From Synechococcales cyanobacterium C42_A2020_086 (GTDB lineage Bacteria > Cyanobacteriota > Cyanobacteriia > Elainellales > Elainellaceae): a DNA stretch of 64,000 nucleotides. Positions 28,027 through 37,435 of this stretch are shown piece after piece (positions within the stretch are counted from its first letter, which is position 1; each line of letters starts with the position of its first letter). The notes beneath the pieces were generated by a model that was given only the letters and a program-made list of their open reading frames with translations, did not search any database and was not told where the DNA came from. Where the stretch lies: assembly GCA_015272325.1 (NCBI GenBank), contig JACYLU010000038.1, positions 124,001 through 188,000 of the forward strand, in the 5' to 3' direction. The position numbers and the translations under genes were made by a program.

Positions 28027-30135
28027 ATGACCTCCCCATCGCTTGCTTCCGTATCCCGCGTCAATACCTATGTCAGCGGTAATCAGCGTCATCCTGCCAT
28101 GGCAGCCGATGCCCTTGGAAATGCGGTGATTGTCTGGGATAGTGCCCTGCAGGACGGCAGCGGGGATGGCGTCTATGGACGTCGCTACACGACCAGCGGC
28201 AACCCCACGGGCGGAGAATTTCGCGTCAATACCACCACAACTGGCGATCAGAACAATCCGGCGGTGGCAGCAAGCACGGGTTCGTTTGTCGTCGTGTGGA
28301 CCAGCAACACCCAGGATGGTAGCGGCAGAGGTATCTATGCCCAGCGCTACAACGCCTCGGGAGCACCCCTCGGTGCTGAATTTCGTGCCAATCAAGTGAC
28401 CGAAGACGAGCAGACCAACCCAGATATAGCCATGGATGCCAGCGGCAATTTCGTTGTCGTGTTTGAGAGCCGGGGGCTGAGTCCGAACACAATTGGTCAG
28501 GATGCTAGTGAAACCGGGATTTTTGCCCAGCGCTTCAACTCCGCAGGCGCACCAGTTGGGCTGCAATTTCGCGTGAACAGCATTACCGAGAATGCCCAGA
28601 CGGCTCCCACCATTGCTATGAATAATCGGGGGCAGTTTGTTGTAGTGTGGACGAGCGCCGGTCAAGATGGCGATGGCTTGGGGGTGTTTGCACAACGCTA
28701 TGATGCCTTGGGCAATCCGGTCGGGATTGAGCTGCAAGTCAATACCCAAACTACGGGCGATCAGTTGCACCCCAGCGTAGCCATGGACAATGCTGGCAAT
28801 TTTGTCGTGGCTTGGCAGAGCGAACGAGGCAGCTCCGACATTTATGCCCAGCGGTTTAGCGCTGCGGGTAGTCCCCTTGGCGATGAATTTCGCGTTAACA
28901 CCGCCACTGGCGGCGACCAAACCACACCAGCGGTGGATATGGATGCCAACGGCAATTTCACGGTGGTCTGGGCCGACGAAAACGAAATTCGGGGACGGCG
29001 CTTCACGAGGGATGGCCGCAGCGGCAGCGAATTTGCAGTCAGCTCCAGCTCGTCTTCGGATGAGGAGTCGCCAACGGCTATTGCGGTCACTGCTACTGGC
29101 GATTTCAGTGTAGCCTGGCAGGCAGGTTCCAGCGACAACCAAGATGTGTTTATCCGGGGCACAACCGGCGGCAAAACCATCCAGGGCACCAGCGGTCCAG
29201 ACGATTTGCAGGGCACCGAGAACAATGATCAGATGTCCGGACTGGCAGGCTCAGACATTCTGCGGGGGCTAAAAGGCAACGATGTTCTCAAGGGCAATGC
29301 CGGGAACGATACGCTAGCCGGGCAAGAAGGAGACGATGTGCTGCAGGGCGCTAGCAATGCCGATACGTTGGATGGTGGTGCCGGCGACGACACCCTAACG
29401 GGCGGCAGTGGTAATGACTTGTTTATCCTTCAGCCCAAACAGGGCAGCACGACGATTACCGATTTTGAAGAGGGCACAGACCAGTTGGGCTTAGGGCAAG
29501 AGTTCGCCCCCGGCAAACTGCGATTCGAGCAGTCTGGCAGCGACACGATCGTGATCTGGAACGGCATTGAGATCGCAACCTTGAGTAATGTGACCGCCAG
29601 CCAGATCAGCTACTCCGATGATTTTGTGGTGGCATCGAGCATTGGGCAAATCATCAATGGGGACCGCAACAACAATCGCCTCTCGGGTACGAGTGGCAGC
29701 GACACAATTTCTGGTTTTCAGGGCAATGATATCCTCTCGGGGCGAAACGGCGACGATACCTTGATTGGGGCTAGTGGGGCTGATGTTCTGACTGGCGATA
29801 ATGGCTTCGATACCCTGCTCGGAGGCAGCGGCAACGACCGACTCAATGGCGGACAGGGGGATGACTTCCTCGATGCTGGTGCGGGCAACGATACCGTCAC
29901 GGGTGGCAGCGGCATTGACACCTTCTTTCTCACGCTGAAGAAAGGCACGACGATCATTACCGACTTTCAGGATGGCACCGATTTTCTGGCGCTCTCCGAG
30001 GAACTAGACCCTGGCCAAATTCGCACAGAACAGCGCGGTGCCGATGCGGCCGTTCTGCTCAATGGCAACCTGCTGGCCCTTTTGAAAAATGCCAGGGCTG
30101 ACTCGATCACCAACACGGTCAGCGACTTTATTTGA
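28027..30135 (+). CDS. RTX-type calcium-binding repeat protein
   Basis: 702 residues and no signal peptide. Residues about 10-380 are seven or so repeats of roughly 50 residues, each with a core like NFVVVWTS, then IYAQRYNASGAPLG and EFRVN, probably forming a beta-propeller or beta-solenoid. Two blocks of RTX nonapeptides follow (about 395-470 and 545-640; GGSGNDRL-type units). Each block is closed by a TTITDFEEGTDQLGL-like capping motif. Such proteins are exported by type I systems using a C-terminal signal and fold on calcium binding outside the cell. No enzymatic domain is visible; it may be a surface or matrix protein. A 390-residue frame on the opposite strand is a shadow. Confidence 0.85.
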   Translation: MTSPSLASVSRVNTYVSGNQRHPAMAADALGNAVIVWDSALQDGSGDGVYGRRYTTSGNPTGGEFRVNTTTTGDQNNPAVAASTGSFVVVWTSNTQDGSGRGIYAQRYNASGAPLGAEFRANQVTEDEQTNPDIAMDASGNFVVVFESRGLSPNTIGQDASETGIFAQRFNSAGAPVGLQFRVNSITENAQTAPTIAMNNRGQFVVVWTSAGQDGDGLGVFAQRYDALGNPVGIELQVNTQTTGDQLHPSVAMDNAGNFVVAWQSERGSSDIYAQRFSAAGSPLGDEFRVNTATGGDQTTPAVDMDANGNFTVVWADENEIRGRRFTRDGRSGSEFAVSSSSSSDEESPTAIAVTATGDFSVAWQAGSSDNQDVFIRGTTGGKTIQGTSGPDDLQGTENNDQMSGLAGSDILRGLKGNDVLKGNAGNDTLAGQEGDDVLQGASNADTLDGGAGDDTLTGGSGNDLFILQPKQGSTTITDFEEGTDQLGLGQEFAPGKLRFEQSGSDTIVIWNGIEIATLSNVTASQISYSDDFVVASSIGQIINGDRNNNRLSGTSGSDTISGFQGNDILSGRNGDDTLIGASGADVLTGDNGFDTLLGGSGNDRLNGGQGDDFLDAGAGNDTVTGGSGIDTFFLTLKKGTTIITDFQDGTDFLALSEELDPGQIRTEQRGADAAVLLNGNLLALLKNARADSITNTVSDFI

Positions 30136-30223
30136 GGTAAAGATTTAAGGTAAAGAATTTGACGGTTTGGGTTACCTGATTGGTCGACCTGACTGATAGA
30201 TTGACCTGATAGTTTTGGCCGCG

Positions 30224-31612
30224 CTAAGCAATTTGATCTTGATTCATCGACTGGCCAACCCCTGGCAAAACCTGGAGCTGCTGAGCACTGCCCAGGAAGG
30301 TAGCGGGTGCTTGCTCGGCAATAAGTTCATGGTAAATCTCGACGATCTTCTTGACTTTGGTTTGCCAGGCAAACTCTTGAGCGCGAGCAATAGCAGCCGT
30401 CGCCATGGAGGTGCGCAACGATTCATCTTCAACCAGCGTCTGAATCTTGACTGCCATTTCTTGAGTTAAAAATTCGCGAGACAGCGGCTCAATGCGGAAG
30501 CCGGTTTCGTCGGTGACATACTCACCAATGCCACCATGATTGGCAACAATGCAAGGCAAGCCGCAGGCCATGGCTTCCATGACGACTGCCCCGCCAAACT
30601 CGCGAATCGAGGGAAAGCAGAAGATATCAGATTGGCTGTAGTAGTCCAGTGTGGTCGGGTGATCCACCCAGCCGGCAAAGTGCACTCGCTCGCCGAGGTT
30701 GAGTTGCTGCACGCGGGCTTCTAGCTTGCTGCGCTCGGAGCCATCGCCCACAATCGTTAGAAACAGTTTTTGCTGTACAGAAGCATCGAGCCGACCGATG
30801 GCTTCAATCACGATATCGGCGCACTTGTAGGGCACCAATCGCCCGACAAAGATAAGATTGATCAGCTCTTTGTGGGCTGTGTTGGGTTGAGGTTGGGTAA
30901 GAAACGCATCTGAGATGCCGTTTTCATAGAACAGGCTAAGCTGCTGCTCAGGAAGCCGAAACAGGGATTTCAGCATCTCTAGGGTGTAGGAGGAACCAAC
31001 CAGAATCCGATTAGCTCGTTTGTAGGTTTCGATATACCCGGGAATGAAGAACCGTCCCAAGGCTCGGAAAAAGTTTAAGTAGGCAAATTCTTCGCGGGCT
31101 TTTTCCTGAAACCCTTTAGGAAAAGGAACGCCGCCGTTGACCGGCCCCAAGAGGAAGGGCGTCTTTTGGCAGGCTTTGACGGCCTTGACGGGATAGCGGG
31201 GCATCATCGGGGTCAAGGCATGAACCACATCGTAGGTGCCGTTAGCAATTGCCGCTCCAAACTGCTGATACACCTTGTGATTAAACTCGGCGTAAATTGG
31301 ATAAGACAGGACATGATAAAGCGGCCAATTCGTTTTTCCTTTGAATAGTATTTCTGTAGCTTTTGTTACCGTCTGATAATAGCGTTGTAGGGTTTTGCTT
31401 TCGGTGATAAACGTAATATTTTTTTCATATCCAGCTCGCTGTAACGCTGCTTTATTTCTTTCGTGGGTAACCAACGTAACATTAACGTGATTATTGAGTT
31501 CTTTGTAGTAATTCCAAGCGACTAAGGGAACAGAGGGCCACTCTGGGTTACACTGCTCTGCAATCAACAGGACATTGAATTTCTTTGAGGAAGGCATTGC
31601 GAGTCGTTCCAT
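30224..31612 (-). CDS. family 4 glycosyltransferase
   Basis: 462 residues. The C-terminal half has the GT-B features of GT4 enzymes: LIFVGRLVPYKCADIVIEAI (donor domain start), IVGDGSERSKLEARV, and the E-x7-E motif region REFGGAVVMEAMACGLP. It should transfer a sugar from a nucleotide donor to a lipid- or polysaccharide-linked acceptor in the cytosol. The acceptor is unknown and no capsule cluster surrounds it. The ATG at 31612 is used; MPSSKKFNVLL five codons later is an alternative start. Two perfect tandem duplications lie immediately upstream. Confidence 0.9.
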   Translation of the reverse strand: MERLAMPSSKKFNVLLIAEQCNPEWPSVPLVAWNYYKELNNHVNVTLVTHERNKAALQRAGYEKNITFITESKTLQRYYQTVTKATEILFKGKTNWPLYHVLSYPIYAEFNHKVYQQFGAAIANGTYDVVHALTPMMPRYPVKAVKACQKTPFLLGPVNGGVPFPKGFQEKAREEFAYLNFFRALGRFFIPGYIETYKRANRILVGSSYTLEMLKSLFRLPEQQLSLFYENGISDAFLTQPQPNTAHKELINLIFVGRLVPYKCADIVIEAIGRLDASVQQKLFLTIVGDGSERSKLEARVQQLNLGERVHFAGWVDHPTTLDYYSQSDIFCFPSIREFGGAVVMEAMACGLPCIVANHGGIGEYVTDETGFRIEPLSREFLTQEMAVKIQTLVEDESLRTSMATAAIARAQEFAWQTKVKKIVEIYHELIAEQAPATFLGSAQQLQVLPGVGQSMNQDQIA

Positions 31613-31678
31613 ATTAGATATTCAGAATTAGATATTCAGATCACTGTTTTCAACATTTAGGTCAATATTTAGGTCAAT
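31613..31678. repeat. two perfect tandem duplications upstream of the glycosyltransferase gene
   Basis: ATTAGATATTCAGA is repeated head-to-tail at 31613-31626 and 31627-31640, and ATTTAGGTCAAT at 31655-31666 and 31667-31678. Both pairs are exact. They lie in the 5' flank of the glycosyltransferase gene. Confidence 0.9.
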
Positions 31679-31996
31679 TCAATTGCTTCAAATCATATCA
31701 ACACAGCAACGAGTCCATTGTTTCGAGCATAGCGATCCCGAAAAAGCGCTGTCTACTTCTAGGCTTTAGCTTCATTTAAGTTTCATTGAGCGTTTCACTC
31801 AGCCGTTTGTTCCTGGTCGCGGTTCTGGTGGGCAGTCTGTTCGGTTGCCTCGATCGCTCTCCACCCTTCAATAGCAACACGATGCATCACACAACAGGGC
31901 TACTCAGATGCCTGCGGATTATGATATGCTGCCTCCACAGGGTGCGTGAAATTACTTAAGAATTCAGTTTTGTGTTTTTAAAGCGTCCATGAATTG
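31679..31996. other. intergenic region before the GUN4-like gene
   Basis: About 320 bp between divergent genes. It is AT-rich near 31690 and 31940-31990, where promoters would be expected. I see no gene, no tRNA and no strong hairpin. Confidence 0.5.
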
Positions 31997-32542
31997 ATGA
32001 GTTATCTACCGAAGCAGGAGAGGGATAGCGGGCACAATCCTCTCTTCACCACCCTCAAAAATCTCTTGATTCTGGGTCAATGGGAAGCCGCTAATCAAGA
32101 AACCATTACCCTGATGCTACAGCTCGCTAACCGCAGCGAAGACGGATGGCTCTGGCCGGAAGACTTTTCTAGGCTGCCTCGTCCGGCCCTCAAAATCCTC
32201 AATCAGCTCTGGGTACAGCATAGCTGCGGTCGCTTTGGCTTCAGCGTGCAGCAGCGCTTCTGGCAAAAGGTCGGCGGCTTGCAAGCTGACGATCCCTACC
32301 TCGCCGAATGCCGTTTAGGCGACGCGGTGGGTTGGCGCCATCTAGACGGCACTTGGTTGACCTACAGCCAGATCCAGTTTGCTGCCAACGCTCCTCGGGG
32401 GCATCTGCCGCTGGCTTTTGCCTGGTGGGTCGAAGATGGGGGGATTATCTTGGGAGGACTAGGCAAGTTCTGGCAAATGGTTGTGGAGGGAGATCTCGCC
32501 ACACCCGGACCGGAGGCAAACGTGATTGAGCTACCGCGTTAG
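31997..32542 (+). CDS. GUN4-like domain protein
   Basis: 181 residues from the ATG at 31997. The region LLILGQWEAANQETITLML and the later LNQLWVQHSCGRFGFSVQQRFW match the GUN4 fold, which in Gun4 binds porphyrins and activates magnesium chelatase. This protein is shorter than classical Gun4 and its binding-loop residues differ, so it may be one of the many GUN4-domain paralogues rather than the chelatase activator. It has no transmembrane segment and no kinase domain. It converges with ileS. Confidence 0.75.
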   Translation: MSYLPKQERDSGHNPLFTTLKNLLILGQWEAANQETITLMLQLANRSEDGWLWPEDFSRLPRPALKILNQLWVQHSCGRFGFSVQQRFWQKVGGLQADDPYLAECRLGDAVGWRHLDGTWLTYSQIQFAANAPRGHLPLAFAWWVEDGGIILGGLGKFWQMVVEGDLATPGPEANVIELPR

Positions 32543-32572
32543 GTTGTCTGGGCTAAAGGCTGTTAAAGGCTA

Positions 32573-35512
32573 TTAAAAGCGGCCGCTCACTGCCTCGACA
32601 CAACGCTCGCAAAGCAGTGGATGTTGCTCTGACTCTCCAACGTGGGTGGAGTAGTTCCAGCAGCGGTCACACTTTTTGCCCTCAGCATCAACTACGCCAA
32701 TGCCAAGCACGTCCGACTGCAACTGATGCTTGAGTTCCGCTAAGCGAGTGGGGGCATCGAGCAACTCCACCTGCGATGTCAGAAACAGGTAGCGCAGTTC
32801 GTCTACGCCGTTGTGGCTGAGGCTGTCGCTAGGGTTCATGGATTGCAGCGTTTGCCGCAGCTCCAGATCGTCCACATAAAGCAGCAGCTTTGCTTCCAGC
32901 GAGGAGCCGATGTCTTTGGCGGTACGAGCCTTCTCCAGGACTTTGTTGACCTCATCGCGGATCTGGCGGAACTGCTGCCACCGCTGGGCTAGGGCGGGCT
33001 GCTGCCAGTGATCTTCGAGTTTCACCCAGCCGGACTCAAACACGGACTGGTAAGGCGTTGGGTAGGGCAGGTATTGCCAGATATCTTCAGCGAGGTGAGA
33101 CAGCACCGGGGCGATCGAGCGTGCCAGATTTTCCACCGCCACGGCCAGCACCGTTTGGCAGCTCCGCCGCCGCGCTGCATTGGGGCTGCTGATGTACAGC
33201 CGATCTTTAGCAATGTCGAGGTAGAAGTTGGAGAGATCAACCACGCAGAAATTCTGCACCGTCTGGAAAAAGCGGAAGAACTGGTAGGTCTCGAAAGCGT
33301 TGGTGGCTTCGGCAAACACCTCGGTCATTCGGTGCAGCATGTAGCGATCGAGTTCCGGCAACTGCTCGTAGGGCACGGCATCTTTAGCGGGATCAAAATC
33401 ATGCAGGTTGCCCAGCAGGAAGCGGGCCGTGTTGCGGATTTTGCCGCGAACGTCGTTGAGCTGCTTCAGGATGTTTAGCCCTAGCGGCACGTCCTTGGAG
33501 TAATCGACCGATGACACCCACAGCCGCAGCACGTCAGCGCCATAGCCCGGCACAGTTTCGGTCTTGCCCTTCAGCTTCAAGCTGCCCCCCTGCACAATGA
33601 CCAGCGGGTCAATGACATTACCCAGGGATTTGCTCATCTTGTTGCCTTCTTCGTCGAGCGTGAAGCCGTGGGTGAGCACAGCCTTATAGGGCGCATGGCC
33701 ATGAACGGCTACGCTGGTCAGCAAACTCGACTGAAACCAGCCCCGATGCTGATCCGAGCCTTCCAGGTAGAGATCCACCGGGTAATGGAGCTGCGGTCGC
33801 TGCTCGGCTACGGCTGCCCAGGAAGAGCCAGAATCGAACCAGACATCCATCGTGTCGGTACCTTTGCGATACTCGCGACCGTTGCTGCGGTAGGGTTCGG
33901 GCAGCAGCTCTGCAACGGGCAACTCCCACCAGGCATCGGAGCCTTTCTCAGCAAAAATCTGCTCGATATGCTTAAGGGTAGCTTCGTTGAGCAGTGGCTC
34001 GTTGGTTTCCACGTCGTAGAATACGGGAATCGGTACGCCCCAGCTCCGCTGCCGCGAGATACACCAGTCCGAACGTTCCGATACCATAGCGGTGATGCGG
34101 TTTTCGCCCTGGGGTGGAATCCAGGTGACTTCAGAGATCGCCTTCAGCGCCGCCTCTCGGAATCCGTCTACTGAGGCGAACCACTGCTCGGTCGCTCGGA
34201 ACATCACCGGCTGCTTGGTGCGCCAGTCATAGGGATAGCGGTGTTTATAGGCTTCTTCTTTCAGCAGCACCTGGGCATCCTTGAGCGCCTGCAACACCGC
34301 CGCATTGCCCGAGCTGAGCTTGAATTTTGTCTTGCCTTTTTCGCGAATCACCTCATCAACGGTTTGCAGCCCAGCGAAGGGACCAGCTTCATCGGTGAAT
34401 GTGCCATCGTCGTTGACCGGCGAGAGGATCGGCAGTCCGTAGCGCTGCCCGACCGCAAAGTCTTCCAAGCCGTGCCCCGGAGCCGTATGCACCAGTCCGG
34501 TTCCCGATTCGGTAGTAACGTAATCGCCGCCAATCAGAATTTCGCCGGTGCGGTCGAACAGCGGATGCTGATACACTGAGTGCTCTAGATCTTTGCCTTT
34601 TAGCGTTGCTCGCACCACCAGCGTCAGCCCTAGGGTGTCTGCTAGCCGTTCCACCAGCTCTTGGGCAACGATTAGATAGCGGAAGCGTGCCGCCGAGCCT
34701 TTCACTTCCACCACGGCATAGTCGAGGGTGGGATTCACCGCCACAGCTAGGTTGGCGGGTAGCGTCCAGGGCGTTGTAGTCCAGATAGCCACCCCCAGTC
34801 CGTCGAGGTAGGGCTGAATCGCGGCCGCTGATTCGGATAAACTGATCACCGGGAAGGCAGCATAGACGCTGCGCGAAGTGTGTTCTTCGGGATATTCCAA
34901 CTCGGCCTCGGCCAGTGCTGTGCGCGAGCTAGGACTCCAGTAGACCGGCTTGAAACCACGATAGATGTAGCCCTTGAGGACCATTTGCCCAAACACGCGA
35001 ATCTGAGCAGCTTCATATTCGGGCTGCATCGTCAGGTAGGGGTGCTCCCAGTCGCCCCAGATGCCGAGCCGCTTGAAGCTATCGCGTTGCTGTGCCATTT
35101 GCCCGAGCGCCCATTCTCTAGCTCGCCGCCGCAGTTCTAGAGGCGTTAATGCCTGCCGCTCCTCGGGCTTCATTTCTTGCAGCACCTTTAGCTCGATGGG
35201 CAGCCCATGGCAATCCCAGCCAGGCACGTAGCGGACCTTCCGCCCCCGCAGCATTTGGTATTTGTTGATAATGTCTTTCAAGACTTTATTAAGGGTGTGC
35301 CCCATGTGGATCGCGCCGTTAGCGTAGGGCGGACCGTCATGCAAAATGAAGGGTTCCCCAGGATTCGATTCCGACAGTTTTTCGTAAATTCGGTGCTCTG
35401 CCCAAAACTGTTGCAGCTCCGGCTCGCGCTTCACGGCGTTAGCGCGCATATCAAACTTGGTTTGAGGCAGGTTTACAGTGTCTTTGTAGCTTCCGGGTTC
35501 TGTCAGAGTCAC
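32573..35512 (-). CDS. ileS: isoleucyl-tRNA synthetase
   Basis: 979 residues starting from a GTG. Class I signatures are present: the HIGH-type motif HMGH at 69-72, the KMSKS motif near residue 625 (EEGNKMSKSLGN), and the editing (CP1) domain between them. The C-terminus has a zinc-binding end with CDRCWNYSTHVG and CERC. The enzyme charges tRNA-Ile and hydrolyses misactivated valine. Length fits the bacterial cytosolic type with a C-terminal zinc domain. Upstream initiation is uncertain; no ATG lies close in frame. Confidence 0.97.
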   Translation of the reverse strand: MTLTEPGSYKDTVNLPQTKFDMRANAVKREPELQQFWAEHRIYEKLSESNPGEPFILHDGPPYANGAIHMGHTLNKVLKDIINKYQMLRGRKVRYVPGWDCHGLPIELKVLQEMKPEERQALTPLELRRRAREWALGQMAQQRDSFKRLGIWGDWEHPYLTMQPEYEAAQIRVFGQMVLKGYIYRGFKPVYWSPSSRTALAEAELEYPEEHTSRSVYAAFPVISLSESAAAIQPYLDGLGVAIWTTTPWTLPANLAVAVNPTLDYAVVEVKGSAARFRYLIVAQELVERLADTLGLTLVVRATLKGKDLEHSVYQHPLFDRTGEILIGGDYVTTESGTGLVHTAPGHGLEDFAVGQRYGLPILSPVNDDGTFTDEAGPFAGLQTVDEVIREKGKTKFKLSSGNAAVLQALKDAQVLLKEEAYKHRYPYDWRTKQPVMFRATEQWFASVDGFREAALKAISEVTWIPPQGENRITAMVSERSDWCISRQRSWGVPIPVFYDVETNEPLLNEATLKHIEQIFAEKGSDAWWELPVAELLPEPYRSNGREYRKGTDTMDVWFDSGSSWAAVAEQRPQLHYPVDLYLEGSDQHRGWFQSSLLTSVAVHGHAPYKAVLTHGFTLDEEGNKMSKSLGNVIDPLVIVQGGSLKLKGKTETVPGYGADVLRLWVSSVDYSKDVPLGLNILKQLNDVRGKIRNTARFLLGNLHDFDPAKDAVPYEQLPELDRYMLHRMTEVFAEATNAFETYQFFRFFQTVQNFCVVDLSNFYLDIAKDRLYISSPNAARRRSCQTVLAVAVENLARSIAPVLSHLAEDIWQYLPYPTPYQSVFESGWVKLEDHWQQPALAQRWQQFRQIRDEVNKVLEKARTAKDIGSSLEAKLLLYVDDLELRQTLQSMNPSDSLSHNGVDELRYLFLTSQVELLDAPTRLAELKHQLQSDVLGIGVVDAEGKKCDRCWNYSTHVGESEQHPLLCERCVEAVSGRF

Positions 35513-35739
35513 GGGAGAAATCTGGGGACGAGAAGGATATTTAAGAATTCTATCGAACCATTTCCCATTCCGGGACTTGGCGGCAGAAGAAGGAGTAGAT
35601 GGGTGGGCAATCTTTAGGTTTGCTTTCTGGACAGGGAACTGGCTCGGTTTGATAGGGTTGGGGCGGTACGGGAATTCACCTGGAACATCTGAAATGCACT
35701 GAAATGCAACCCTAACTGTTGAACTGAGGTGATGCTACC

Positions 35740-37272
35740 ATGGCAATTCCTTCACGACTGTCAGTGGGTTTAGGGCGGCAAGACGGGGAGCAAACCCGGC
35801 GGGTGTTGCGGTCAAATCAGGTGCAGCGCGGTGTGCTGACAAACCGAGACCCGTTTCGCCGCTCGCTTCGCTCCTACAGCGATGACTATGCTTTGAGAGG
35901 TGTCCCTGTGGGCAGCGCAGTAGAAGTCACCCTGCGGTCGCGGACCTTTCGTCCCCGGATGCAGGTGCTCAGCGAGAGGAGTTTGACGCCGCTGACGCCA
36001 CTGAGTTTGGTTCGCGTCAACAAAACCACCCTGCGGCTGACCTTTGAGACGAATGCGAGTACCAGCCCCTATCGGTTGCGGGTGTTGAGTACTCGCCCGC
36101 GCCAGACCGGCAGCTACCGGGTTCAGTATCGAGTTGTGCTGCGTCCAGTCGGGGGGGCACCCAATTCACTGGGCAGTCCTGGAACAGTTCCTAATGCGGC
36201 AGGCTTCAATCCGCTCTGGGGCTATGGACTCGTGGATGCGGCCGCGGCCGTGGGGCGGGCCCTTGGCAGTGGACCTTTACCCGATGTGCCCTTCAGCGAT
36301 CCGCCGATTGCCGGACAGCCCAATGCCACTTATTTTTGGGGCTTAGACCGCATCAAAGCACCGGAAGTATGGTCGCGGGGCTATTTGGGACAGGGGGTGA
36401 CGGTGGCGGTTGTGGATACCGGCATTGATTTCGACCATCCGACGTTCCAAAACGCAATCTGGACCAACCCCAAGGAAATTCCCAATAACGGCATTGATGA
36501 CGACGGCAATGGTTTTGTAGATGACGTGCGCGGCTGGGATTTTGTGGATCGCGACAATACGCCAATTGATGGTCTCCTCGGTGACGGTCACGGCACGTTT
36601 GTAGCGGGCATTATCGCCGGGCGGCAAGTGTCGTCTCCGACGGTCGGTGTGCAGGGGCGAAACCTCGGCGTAGCTCCTGCGGCGAAGATCATGCCGATTC
36701 GGGTGCTGTCGAATTTCACCATGCTCAACCAGGGCGACCGGGTGGCGGCGGGCATCCGCTATGCTGTACAAAACGGGGCAGATGTGATCAACGTCAGTCT
36801 TGGTTTTGGCGACGGAGCGAGCGCGACATCCTTGGCAGATCCGGCAATAGAGGCGGCCCTACAGGCGGCGCGACAGGCGGGCGTGGTCGTCGTCATGGCG
36901 GCGGGCAACGAGCGGCGATTGGGTGCAATTCGCCCCAGCGAGCCAGCCTTTGCAGCCGGGCGAGACCTAGGTCTGGCGGTGGGAGCCATCGACCGCAGCG
37001 GACGAGCCGCGGACTTCTCGAACCCAGCTGGCAACCGGCCGCTGAATTATGTCGTTGCTCCTGGGGTCAATATTTTTTCGACGGGCTACGAGCCGGTGGT
37101 CGGTATCGGGCAGAGTCGACATACGTACGTGCTTGGCAACGGTACGTCGGCGGCAGCTCCCTATGTGGCTGGTGTGGCCGCCCTGCTGCTCAGCGCCAAC
37201 CCCAACCTCACTCCATCGCAAGTAGAAGACCTAATCACCAGCACCGCTAACTGGCAAGGCGTGATCGGCTAA
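35740..37272 (+). CDS. S8 family serine protease
   Basis: 510 residues with an intact subtilisin triad: Asp226 (VAVVDTGIDFDH), His284 (GDGHGTFVAG) and Ser470 (GNGTSAAAPYVAG). It ends shortly after the catalytic domain. No signal peptide is visible. The N-terminal 180 residues include a beta-rich region (about 48-135) that resembles a PPC-type domain. A short NPLWGYGLVDAAAAVGRAL segment (157-175) looks like the C-terminal helix of another subtilase. An aspartate-rich loop follows the first catalytic residue (NGIDDDGNGFVDD), a possible calcium site. It is followed 163 bp later by another subtilase-like gene, so a local duplication is possible. Confidence 0.88.
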   Translation: MAIPSRLSVGLGRQDGEQTRRVLRSNQVQRGVLTNRDPFRRSLRSYSDDYALRGVPVGSAVEVTLRSRTFRPRMQVLSERSLTPLTPLSLVRVNKTTLRLTFETNASTSPYRLRVLSTRPRQTGSYRVQYRVVLRPVGGAPNSLGSPGTVPNAAGFNPLWGYGLVDAAAAVGRALGSGPLPDVPFSDPPIAGQPNATYFWGLDRIKAPEVWSRGYLGQGVTVAVVDTGIDFDHPTFQNAIWTNPKEIPNNGIDDDGNGFVDDVRGWDFVDRDNTPIDGLLGDGHGTFVAGIIAGRQVSSPTVGVQGRNLGVAPAAKIMPIRVLSNFTMLNQGDRVAAGIRYAVQNGADVINVSLGFGDGASATSLADPAIEAALQAARQAGVVVVMAAGNERRLGAIRPSEPAFAAGRDLGLAVGAIDRSGRAADFSNPAGNRPLNYVVAPGVNIFSTGYEPVVGIGQSRHTYVLGNGTSAAAPYVAGVAALLLSANPNLTPSQVEDLITSTANWQGVIG

Positions 37273-37279
37273 AGCTCGG

Positions 37280-37318
37280 CTAGAGCTGATTACTAGAGCT
37301 GATTACTAGAGCTGATTA
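37280..37318. repeat. three exact copies of a 13-bp tandem repeat
   Basis: CTAGAGCTGATTA occurs three times without gaps at 37280-37292, 37293-37305 and 37306-37318, right after the first S8 gene. It has no hairpin and is typical of the micro-duplications in this window. Confidence 0.92.
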
Positions 37319-37435
37319 AGTGAGCCGCATCGCTGTCCTAAAGCCATCAGGAACTGTCCTAGCGGTTCCCTGACTTGGAAACGGGAACGTTGAAAATATA
37401 GAGATCAGTGTTCCCAGGGGAGATTTCGGTAGGGC

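Noticed and set aside
27970-29142. 390-residue minus-strand open frame
   Set aside because: It is antisense to the repeat region of the RTX gene; its periodicity comes from those repeats.
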